Below, in pieces: positions 1-6,008 of a DNA stretch of 6,008 nucleotides. A model generated the notes under the pieces. The model searched no databases, was not told the DNA's origin, and saw nothing but the letters and a program-made list of their open reading frames with translations. This DNA is from Acidimicrobiales bacterium (GTDB lineage: Bacteria; Actinomycetota; Acidimicrobiia; Acidimicrobiales; Iamiaceae). Position 1 is the stretch's first letter. Each line of letters opens with the position of its first letter. Made by a program: the position numbers and the translations under genes. Location: assembly GCA_020439605.1 (NCBI GenBank), contig JAGQSI010000118.1:1-6008 (forward strand), read 5' to 3'.

Positions 1-1195
1 TCCAACCTTCGGTGTGATGCAGGTTCGAATAGATCGAATCAATCAGATCCTTCGGGAACAGATCACTGGCATGCGGGTGGTGCGGGCGTTCATCCGTGAA
101 CCACACGAGAAGGCTCGTTTCAGCGTCGGCAACGATGACCTCACCGAGACCTCGCTACGTGCCGGACGGCTAATGGCGTTCATGTTTCCTGCGGTCATGT
201 TCATCCTGAACGCTTCGAGCGTTGCTGCCATCTGGTTCGGTGCGGACCGCATTGGTTCAGGCCAGATGGGTATCGGCTCGCTCATCGCCTTTCTCACCTA
301 CCTGGTGCAGATCCTGATGTCGGTGATGATGGCCACGTTCGTGGCAGTGATGGCACCACGTGCCGCAGTGTGCGCCGACCGTATTCAAGAGGTGCTCGAT
401 ACGGACTCGTCGGTGGTGGATCCAACCAACGCCATTACTTCGCTCAGCGGCCCAGAGTCACTCGAGATGCGCGATGTCAGCTTTGCCTACCCGGGTGCAG
501 AATCGCCCGTGTTGTCCAATATTTCGTTTCGGGTTGAAGCCGGCCAGACTCTGGCGATCATCGGCAGTACCGGCTCGGGCAAAACCACCTTGTTGAACCT
601 GGTTCCTCGACTGTTTGATGTCACCTCGGGACAGGTGCTGGTGAACGGCGTCAACGTTCGCGACATCGAGCCAGAGTTGCTCTGGGCTCAGACCGGACTT
701 GTTCCCCAGAAGCCCTATCTGTTCTCCGGCACAGTGGCCAGCAATCTGCGCTACGGCGATCCTGACGCCACAGACGAGGAGCTCTGGGCTTCGCTAGCGG
801 TGGCTCAGGGTGAAGATTTCGTCAGAGGCTTTAGTGACGGGCTCGACTCCACCATCACCCAGGGCGGCACCAACGTGTCTGGCGGTCAACGTCAACGCCT
901 CGCGATCGCTCGAGCATTGGTACGCAAACCGGGAATCTTCCTCTTTGATGACTCCTTCTCTGCACTCGACCTCGCTACGGACGCTCGATTGCGTGCAGCG
1001 CTTGGGCCGGTCACCACTGAGTCGGTGATGGTCGTGGTTGCTCAGCGAGTATCAACCATTGCTCAAGCAGACCAAATTCTCGTTCTCGAAGACGGAAGGT
1101 CGGTAGGACTCGGCACCCACCAGGAACTGTTGGAGAGCTGTCCCACTTATCAGGAGATAGTTGACTCGCAGATGACCGAGGAGGAGGCAGCATGA
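1..1195 (+). CDS. ABC exporter half-transporter, degenerate-site subunit (5' partial)
   Basis: This is one subunit of a heterodimeric ABC exporter (membrane domain fused to ATPase domain, inner membrane). The reading frame is open to the left edge (codons from base 2). The GTG/ATG at 14-19 is not a credible start, because the text there already matches the cytoplasmic extension after TM4 in type IV exporters (coupling-helix text ITGMRVVRAF). About 170-190 residues with TM1-TM4 are therefore missing. Two membrane segments (TM5, TM6) lie near 170-360. The ATPase domain runs from about 455: A-loop Tyr 488-490, Walker A GSTGSGKTT 563-589, Q-loop Gln 707-709, canonical signature SGGQ 878-889, Walker B Asp 947-949, D-loop SALD 959-970. 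The residue after Walker B is Asp (950-952) where catalytic Glu is expected, and the switch His is Gln (1043-1045). It lies in an operon with the next gene (4-base overlap). The order and motifs recall mycobacterial Rv1273c. The substrate cannot be read from the sequence; lipid or drug export is typical of the family. Confidence 0.93.
   Translation, partial: PTFGVMQVRIDRINQILREQITGMRVVRAFIREPHEKARFSVGNDDLTETSLRAGRLMAFMFPAVMFILNASSVAAIWFGADRIGSGQMGIGSLIAFLTYLVQILMSVMMATFVAVMAPRAAVCADRIQEVLDTDSSVVDPTNAITSLSGPESLEMRDVSFAYPGAESPVLSNISFRVEAGQTLAIIGSTGSGKTTLLNLVPRLFDVTSGQVLVNGVNVRDIEPELLWAQTGLVPQKPYLFSGTVASNLRYGDPDATDEELWASLAVAQGEDFVRGFSDGLDSTITQGGTNVSGGQRQRLAIARALVRKPGIFLFDDSFSALDLATDARLRAALGPVTTESVMVVVAQRVSTIAQADQILVLEDGRSVGLGTHQELLESCPTYQEIVDSQMTEEEAA
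1180..1194 (+). promoter_or_regulatory. Shine-Dalgarno and ATGA translational coupling site
   Basis: A purine run of repeated GAGG units (1178-1187) ends 4 bases before the ATG at 1192. Taking GGAGG at 1180-1184 as the core gives a 7-base spacer. The ATG overlaps the TGA of the upstream gene (1193-1195). The strong site inside the upstream coding end supports this start for the second subunit and suggests coupled translation, which would help balance the two subunits. Confidence 0.75.
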
Positions 1196-3096
1196 GCTCC
1201 ACCTCCAATCACACCACACCACCAGAGGAAGCACCTGCTGGCGAGGCGCCTGCGGTAGCGCGCCCACAGAACGACAACAGGGGTGTAACAAACCGATTTG
1301 CGGCTGCTGGTATGCCCGCTGAGAAGTCCAAGGACTTTGGTGCCTCTACCCGTCGTCTAGTTGCCCGTCTGGCGCCCCAGAGGGCGGGTTTGGCTGCGGT
1401 GCTGGTTCTAGCACTTGGCTCTGTCACCTTGTCCGTGCTCGGTCCAAAGTTGCTCGGCAACGCCACCAACGTGTTGGTGGAAGGCATCATGGGCGGCCAA
1501 GGCATCGATTTCGACAAGCTGCACATGATGCTGTTGAGAATTCTTGGGCTCTACGTGGCCTCAGCAGCCATGGCCTATTGCCAGGCTTGGATACTTGCTG
1601 GCGTGGTGCAACGGACCATGCAAACCCTACGTTCCGACGTAGAGGACAAGATCCATGAGTTGCCTCTTGGCTATGTGGACCGTCAACCCCGCGGTGACCT
1701 GCTGAGCCGAGTCACCAACGACATAGACAATGTGTCGCAGAGCCTCCAGCAAACGATCAGCCAGATGCTCACATCGATCTTGACCATCTTCGGAGTGGTC
1801 ATCATGATGTTCACCATCTCGCCGTTGCTGGCCTTTATAGCGGTTCTAACCATTCCGGCGTCATTGTTGGTTCTGCGATCGGTCGCCAGCCGTTCAAAGA
1901 AGCGTTTCGTAGCTCAGTGGGCTCATACCGGTGCTCTCAATGCCCAGGTCGAAGAGGCCTTCACCGGTCATTCACTCGTCAAGGTGTTCGGTCGAACCGA
2001 AGAAGTGGAGAGTCGTTTCAACGCCAAGAACGAAGAACTCTACGAGGCAAGTTTTGGGGCTCAGTTCATCTCGGGGATCATTCAGCCGGCCATGATGTTT
2101 CTCGGCAACCTCAACTATGTGGCGATAGCCGTTGTAGGTGGATCCAAGATTGCTTCTGGCCAAATGACCATTGGCGACATGCAAGCCTTCATTCAGTACT
2201 CGCGCCAGTTCACCCAGCCGCTAACGCATCTGGCGTCTATGGCCAACGTGTTCCAATCGGGAATCGCTTCGGCCGAGCGAGTATTTGAGCTGCTGGACGC
2301 TCCCGAGCAGAGCTCCGATGACGAACACCCAGTTGTGGACGAACGCCCCGCTGGGCGTGTCGAATTTGATCGGGTCACGTTTAGTTACAGGGCTGATACT
2401 CCACTGATTGAGGATCTCTCATTTGTGGCTGAGCCGGGCCAGAGCGTGGCCATCGTGGGTCCCACAGGGGCTGGCAAAACCACTTTGGTGAATCTGATCA
2501 TGCGGTTCTATGAATTGAACGGCGGTGCGATTCGCCTCGATGGGCTCGATATCTCTCACATGCGTCGACGAGAACTGCGTTCCAACATCGGCATGGTGCT
2601 GCAAGACACCTGGATGTTCAGCGGCACGATTCGAGAAAACATTGCCTACGGAAATCTCGAAGCCACAGAGGAACAGATAATGGAGGCCGCCAAGGCCACC
2701 TACGTAGATCGTTTCGTGCACTCACTGCCCGATGGCTACGACACCCTGGTGGACGACGAGGGTGGAAGCGTAAGCGCCGGCGAGAAACAGCTGCTCACGA
2801 TTGCTCGGGCATTCCTGGCCAACCCAACAATCCTGATCCTCGATGAAGCAACTAGTTCTGTTGACACACGCACAGAGGTACTCATCCAACAGGCGATGGC
2901 GGCTCTGCGCTCCAACAGAACCAGCTTTGTCATTGCTCACCGACTATCGACCATTCGAGATGCCGACACCATTTTGGTGATGGACGCTGGGCGCATAGTC
3001 GAGCAGGGCAACCATGAGGAGCTCCTAGCTGCTGGTGGTGCCTACCACGCCCTCTACAACGCACAGTTTGCTGGGGCAGCGGTCGAAGTGGCCTAG
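1192..3096 (+). CDS. ABC exporter half-transporter, catalytic-site subunit
   Basis: This is a complete 634-residue half-transporter and the expected partner of the preceding gene in an inner-membrane heterodimeric exporter. Residues 1-50 are a polar Pro/Ala-rich cytoplasmic extension. It ends in the GMPAEKSKDF block (40-49), which I recall preceding TM1 in this subfamily. Six membrane segments lie near 66-88, 114-137, 190-209, 212-230, 293-315 and 328-352. The ATPase domain starts near 389: A-loop Tyr399, Walker A GPTGAGKTT 423-431, Q-loop Gln471, signature SAGEKQ 528-533, Walker B Asp551 with catalytic Glu552, D-loop Asp558, switch His583. Length is usual for the family, slightly long because of the extension. 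The ATG start is fixed by the strong GAGG-type ribosome site and the ATGA overlap. The odd feature is the signature, SAGE instead of SGGQ, which complements the defects of the partner. It resembles mycobacterial Rv1272c, for which fatty-acid uptake has been proposed as I recall. The substrate here is unknown. Confidence 0.95.
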   Translation: MSSTSNHTTPPEEAPAGEAPAVARPQNDNRGVTNRFAAAGMPAEKSKDFGASTRRLVARLAPQRAGLAAVLVLALGSVTLSVLGPKLLGNATNVLVEGIMGGQGIDFDKLHMMLLRILGLYVASAAMAYCQAWILAGVVQRTMQTLRSDVEDKIHELPLGYVDRQPRGDLLSRVTNDIDNVSQSLQQTISQMLTSILTIFGVVIMMFTISPLLAFIAVLTIPASLLVLRSVASRSKKRFVAQWAHTGALNAQVEEAFTGHSLVKVFGRTEEVESRFNAKNEELYEASFGAQFISGIIQPAMMFLGNLNYVAIAVVGGSKIASGQMTIGDMQAFIQYSRQFTQPLTHLASMANVFQSGIASAERVFELLDAPEQSSDDEHPVVDERPAGRVEFDRVTFSYRADTPLIEDLSFVAEPGQSVAIVGPTGAGKTTLVNLIMRFYELNGGAIRLDGLDISHMRRRELRSNIGMVLQDTWMFSGTIRENIAYGNLEATEEQIMEAAKATYVDRFVHSLPDGYDTLVDDEGGSVSAGEKQLLTIARAFLANPTILILDEATSSVDTRTEVLIQQAMAALRSNRTSFVIAHRLSTIRDADTILVMDAGRIVEQGNHEELLAAGGAYHALYNAQFAGAAVEVA

Positions 3097-3135
3097 CCCT
3101 CAACTCGAATAGGGCTCCCTTCGCCTTCAGGGGCC
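3095..3135 (+). terminator. Weak terminator-like hairpin after the ABC operon
   Basis: A perfect 6-base inverted repeat, AGCCCT (3095-3100) and AGGGCT (3111-3116), starts at the stop codon of the second ABC gene and has a 10-base loop. A competing stem GGCTCC (3113-3118) with GGGGCC (3130-3135) follows, with one G-U pair. No T-run follows either stem, so this is not a classical intrinsic terminator. Tail-less terminators have been proposed in actinobacteria, and the position fits, but read-through is equally possible. Confidence 0.27.
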
Positions 3136-3141
3136 AATAGC

Positions 3142-3150
3142 TGGTAAAGT
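3142..3150 (+). promoter_or_regulatory. Possible extended -10 promoter element
   Basis: TGG followed by TAAAGT (hexamer 3145-3150) resembles an extended -10 box. No convincing -35 hexamer lies 16-19 bases upstream; the nearest text is TTCGCC at 3120-3125. If used, transcription would start near 3157 and give the helicase gene a leader of about 130 bases. This rests on motif resemblance only. Confidence 0.25.
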
Positions 3151-3167
3151 ACACAGCGTTCGGCGTC

Positions 3168-3186
3168 GTTCTTGCCTAGCAAGGAC
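3168..3186 (+). other. Leader hairpin 1
   Basis: GTTCTTGC (3168-3175) pairs with GCAAGGAC (3179-3186) through 8 base pairs including one G-U, with a 3-base CTA loop. No T-run follows. Its right arm can instead pair with GTCC at 3196-3199 through GGAC (3183-3186), so two exclusive folds are possible. It may be a leader RNA structure for the helicase gene, or part of the end of the ABC transcript. I do not recognise a known riboswitch. Confidence 0.35.
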
Positions 3187-3234
3187 CAGGGATCAGTCCG
3201 AGTTTCGCACATGACCCCAGGCGCATCGATCTTT

Positions 3235-3259
3235 GGGGATTGGTCAAGTGGCCATCCCC
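3235..3259 (+). other. Leader hairpin 2
   Basis: GGGGAT (3235-3240) pairs with ATCCCC (3254-3259). After a bulged T (3241), GG (3242-3243) pairs with CC (3252-3253), leaving an 8-base loop. The hairpin sits 29 bases upstream of the helicase start codon. There is no T-run after it. It could be a leader RNA element or, as DNA, an imperfect operator-like palindrome. Function is unknown. Confidence 0.35.
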
Positions 3260-3264
3260 GATAA

Positions 3265-3279
3265 GGCGCAAGGAGCGCC
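3265..3279 (+). promoter_or_regulatory. Helicase ribosome binding site in the loop of a GC hairpin
   Basis: GGCGC (3265-3269) and GCGCC (3275-3279) form a perfect 5-base-pair stem around the loop AAGGA (3270-3274). The Shine-Dalgarno AAGGAG (3270-3275) is the only good candidate for the helicase gene. It lies a rather long 13 bases from the ATG at 3289, and its last G is in the stem. An in-frame TAA at 3262-3264 with no other start codon between it and 3289 fixes the start. Confidence 0.5.
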
Positions 3280-3288
3280 AAACTAGCG

Positions 3289-6008
3289 ATGGCTCAAACC
3301 TTGGAAGCGATAGAACTCGCGGCATGGGCAGCAGCAGATGGAACTGCTACCAAAGAAGAACTCGCCCTGTTGCAATCAGACCCAGAACGCTGGTTGGACG
3401 CGGTTGAGGACATGCTCGAAGACGTAGAGGATCGTCTTGAGGTGGTCCGCTCTCTAACCGGCCCAGAGCGAACTCAGGTGGTTGCAGATTTCGAGGCGGA
3501 ACTGGCGCAACTAGAAGCAACCTATGACCTGCTTATCAAGACCGATGACCCAGTTGCGGCAATCGCCGCTGCTGACCCACATGGTGAGGTAAGGCTCCAG
3601 GCATCGTGGACTGCCGGTCAGATCGTGGTCTGGGCCGGCGGCCCTGATGCACATCCGGCATCAGCGGAGGAACTCTCGGACCGTCTAGAGGCCATTGGTG
3701 GCCCTGCGGTGGGATGGAGTGTTTATCCCTCGATCACGCTGCCGGGAGGAACCAAAGCTGCTGCTTTGTCCATCCCGATTGGTGAGGCGCTCGGCTGGTT
3801 GGTGGCCGTAGGCGGTGGCCTAGGTAGAGAAGGAGTCGGCTCCAGCGTGGCCTGGCTCGGACGCGTGGCGGTGGCTGCTGTTCGCCATGTCGCCAAGGGT
3901 GCTGTGGTACCTACTCTGCCGGGCAACAAGCGCCCCGATGGCAAAGTCATAGATCTCGCCGTGGTGTGGGCCCCAGCGCTCGTCAACGACGAAATGATCG
4001 TCAAGATGGCAGCAGCCATGCCCGGCCCCGTCACGTTGTTGGCCCACGGAGACCCGCGTCAGGTGACTCTTGGCGTGTTGGGTGCGGTGGTCAACACGAT
4101 CGTGAGACAGGCCGCTGGAATGGTGGACACCGGCGCTGCGCCGCCAGCGGTGCGCAACACGGCTCAGGTGGCAGAAGCATTTATTTCTCAACTCGACGGT
4201 TCGCCTATAGAGGCGCCGATCGCTCCAGGGGCGGAGGTGTCCAAGCGCATCGACCGATGGTCCAAGGCGGTAACCGGAACCAAAGGCACTCGTCTGGTCG
4301 TCACGCTTGACCCACCCGACTCGTCCAACGCATGGTTCCTGTCTGTGCTCGGGCCCGGAGCAGAGGGCACTTTGCTCCCTATCGAACAGGCTCTCGCAGA
4401 TGGCAAGGCAACCAAACCCCTCGCCGATGAACTGAACCGTATAGAGCGGATCTTCCCGGCCCTTTTGCGCCCTGGAGCAATGCGGCGTGGCCAGGTGTAT
4501 CTAAGCCAGGAAGAGGCCTGGGAATTGATGACAGTCACCGGATCTCAGCTAGCTGCGGCTGGTTTCGAGATGCGGATGCCTGCGCTGTCTCGGCGCAAAC
4601 CAAACCCATCGTTGAGGCTGTTCACCGAGCCCACGGGAGATTCGGTGGTTGGCGCCCACCAACTGGCAAACGTGCGTTGGTCAGTGCTGTTTGACGATGT
4701 GGAACTAACCGCAGCAGAAATTGCTCGACTCGCCGCACAAGCGCGTCCACTCGTGCGCTCTCATGGTCGCTGGGTGGAGCTGGACGCGGTAGATCTCAAA
4801 GAAGCCGCGGCAGCTCTCGCCGAACGCGCCAACAAGAAGAAGATGACCGGTGCAGAGATCTTGCGAGCATCGGTCGGCTTGGACGGAAACCGTCTCTCCG
4901 GTGGTGTGTCGGTTGCTGGTGAGGGTTGGGCAAGCGACCTTCTGGCAAAGGCCTCCGATGTTTCTACCGAGATAGAGACAACCCCTCAAGGGTTTCGAGG
5001 GGAACTGCGCAGCTACCAGGCTGAGGCCTTGGCGTGGCTCGGGTTCTTGCATGCTGTGGAACTTGGAGGCTGCCTAGCGCTGGACATGGGTCTTGGCAAG
5101 ACCCCAACCATGCTTGCGCACCTTGGCCGCACCAAGGACAGTGGTAGAGCTCTGGTTATCGCTCCGCCTGCAGTATTGGGCAACTGGGCACGAGAAGCTG
5201 CACGCTTTGTGCCCGGGCTCAAGGTTGTAGTCCATCACGGCGCCAACAGGGCACGGGACCTCAACACTGCATTTGCCCGAGCAGATGTCGTGCTCACAAC
5301 CTATGGAACTGCGTTGCGAGATATCGATGCACTGAGCACCTTGGAATGGTCTCAGGTTGCCCTCGACGAAGCGCAGGCAATCAAGAACTACACATCTGAG
5401 ACCGCACAGCAACTACGTCGGCTCAATGCCAGAACACGCGTAGCGTTGACAGGTACGCCGATCGAGAACGGCCTCGGAGATCTCTGGGCCATCTTGGACT
5501 TCACCAACCCGGGCCTTGTTGGAGGTCGTAGCTCGTTCATCTCGCAGATGCAGGGCGAAGGGGAAGCCGCGCTGCGAGCACTCAACGGAATCCTGGTGTT
5601 CCGTCGTACCAAGAGCGAGCCAGAGGTGGCAGCAGAGCTCCCGGATCGCATCGATGAACTTGATCATTGCTTGATGACCCCAGAACAGATCGGTCTCTAT
5701 CAGGCGGTACTCGATGGTCTTGTCATGGACGCCGCCAACGAAGGCGCCGACAAGAAGCAAGGAGCAATCCTTGCTGCGATCACCGCTCTCAAACAGATCT
5801 GTAACCATCCTGCGGCTTATGAGAAAGACGACAAGCCGCTCGCTGGACGCTCAGGCAAACTCACCAGGCTCGAGGAGATCGTGGATCAGGTCTTTGCCTC
5901 GAACGAGAAGGTGTTGATCTTCACCCACTTTGCCGAATGGGGCAAGCGCATGGCCGATCACCTCACCCAACGAAGTGGGGTTCCCATCGAGTGCTATCAC
6001 GGTGGGCT
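3289..6008 (+). CDS. SNF2-family helicase/ATPase, HelZ-like (3' partial)
   Basis: This is a cytoplasmic SNF2-type nucleic-acid-dependent ATPase that probably moves along or remodels DNA. The frame is open from ATG 3289 to the right edge (906 codons). Residues 1-100 are an acidic, helix-rich extension with coiled-coil character at about 39-82. From about 101 the text resembles the usual N-terminal part of bacterial HelZ-like proteins (QASWTAGQIVVWA), including a hydrophobic Gly/Ala/Val-rich stretch at 157-211 that I do not read as membrane-spanning. RLVVTLDPP with Trp349 follows at 335-349. The SNF2 helicase-associated region (PF12419-like) is at about 420-550, with Trp464 and HGRWVELD around Trp495. 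The motor has RSYQ 574-577, motif I DMGLGKT 599-605 (Lys604), motif II DEAQ 693-696, motif III LTGTP 720-724, the SNF2 block LKQICNHP 834-841, and motif IV VLIFTHF 875-881. Motifs V and VI lie beyond the edge. Relatives are about 1000 residues, and a SWIM zinc-finger gene often follows. Alternative roles in repair or phage defence cannot be told apart here. Confidence 0.93.
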   Translation, partial: MAQTLEAIELAAWAAADGTATKEELALLQSDPERWLDAVEDMLEDVEDRLEVVRSLTGPERTQVVADFEAELAQLEATYDLLIKTDDPVAAIAAADPHGEVRLQASWTAGQIVVWAGGPDAHPASAEELSDRLEAIGGPAVGWSVYPSITLPGGTKAAALSIPIGEALGWLVAVGGGLGREGVGSSVAWLGRVAVAAVRHVAKGAVVPTLPGNKRPDGKVIDLAVVWAPALVNDEMIVKMAAAMPGPVTLLAHGDPRQVTLGVLGAVVNTIVRQAAGMVDTGAAPPAVRNTAQVAEAFISQLDGSPIEAPIAPGAEVSKRIDRWSKAVTGTKGTRLVVTLDPPDSSNAWFLSVLGPGAEGTLLPIEQALADGKATKPLADELNRIERIFPALLRPGAMRRGQVYLSQEEAWELMTVTGSQLAAAGFEMRMPALSRRKPNPSLRLFTEPTGDSVVGAHQLANVRWSVLFDDVELTAAEIARLAAQARPLVRSHGRWVELDAVDLKEAAAALAERANKKKMTGAEILRASVGLDGNRLSGGVSVAGEGWASDLLAKASDVSTEIETTPQGFRGELRSYQAEALAWLGFLHAVELGGCLALDMGLGKTPTMLAHLGRTKDSGRALVIAPPAVLGNWAREAARFVPGLKVVVHHGANRARDLNTAFARADVVLTTYGTALRDIDALSTLEWSQVALDEAQAIKNYTSETAQQLRRLNARTRVALTGTPIENGLGDLWAILDFTNPGLVGGRSSFISQMQGEGEAALRALNGILVFRRTKSEPEVAAELPDRIDELDHCLMTPEQIGLYQAVLDGLVMDAANEGADKKQGAILAAITALKQICNHPAAYEKDDKPLAGRSGKLTRLEEIVDQVFASNEKVLIFTHFAEWGKRMADHLTQRSGVPIECYHGG

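Noticed and set aside
14..19. GTG/ATG at the left edge as the true start of the first ABC gene.
   Set aside because: The frame is open to the edge, and the residues around it already belong to the middle of an ABC membrane domain. The gene is cut by the window rather than naturally short.
1917..2288. A 123-codon plus-strand frame inside the second ABC gene, and similar long frames antisense to the ABC and helicase genes.
   Set aside because: They lie entirely within genes whose family motifs are unmistakable, have low-complexity or Arg/Ser/His-rich translations, and show no motif or ribosome site.
3093..3281. A 62-codon minus-strand frame covering almost the whole gap between the ABC and helicase genes (TTG start, or ATG for about 39 residues).
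   Set aside because: It has a weak start, no clear ribosome site, no recognisable domain and mixed third-position base use. Its stop falls inside the palindromic CTAG at the ABC stop codon. It could be tested by conservation, but I cannot support it as a gene.
3097..3288. A tRNA or known riboswitch in the gap between the ABC and helicase genes.
   Set aside because: No cloverleaf, no GGTTCGAATCC-like T-arm and no recognisable riboswitch core was found on either strand; only short hairpins are visible.
3757..3921. The hydrophobic Gly/Ala/Val-rich stretch in the helicase (residues 157-211) as membrane segments.
   Set aside because: It is interrupted by charged residues (Glu166, Arg180, Glu181, Arg192, Arg199, Lys203) and fits the soluble N-terminal region of HelZ-like proteins as I remember it.

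Overview
The window looks like chromosomal DNA from a moderately GC-rich actinobacterium. Two things suggest this. The tandem ABC genes resemble, in order and motifs, the mycobacterial Rv1273c/Rv1272c pair as I remember it. The large SNF2-type helicase resembles the actinobacterial HelZ (Rv2101-like) group. GC content, judged by eye, is below that of streptomycetes or mycobacteria, so a lower-GC lineage such as an Acidimicrobiia-like or aquatic actinobacterium is plausible, but this is a guess. No mobile element, tRNA, rRNA or CRISPR array was seen.

Layout, all genes on the + strand. (1) Bases 1-1195 hold the C-terminal two thirds of an ABC exporter half-transporter, cut by the left edge. (2) Bases 1192-3096 hold a second, complete half-transporter whose start overlaps the first gene's stop (ATGA). 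(3) Bases 3097-3288 are a 192-base gap with a weak terminator-like hairpin, a possible extended -10 promoter element, two further hairpins, and a small GC-rich hairpin whose loop carries most of the Shine-Dalgarno sequence of the next gene. (4) Bases 3289-6008 are the first 906 codons of an SNF2-family helicase/ATPase, open to the right edge.

The two ABC proteins are best read as one heterodimeric exporter with asymmetric ATP sites. The first subunit has Asp in place of the catalytic Glu and Gln in place of the switch His. The second subunit has intact catalytic residues but a deviant signature motif (SAGE). These deviations fall on the same composite site, so one site should be degenerate and the other active. 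The helicase is probably a separate transcription unit with a cytoplasmic role in nucleic-acid remodelling, and nothing here links it to the transporter. The least ordinary points are the acidic 100-residue N-terminal extension of the helicase and the hairpin-rich leader in front of it. I see no clear case for a wholly new system in this window.
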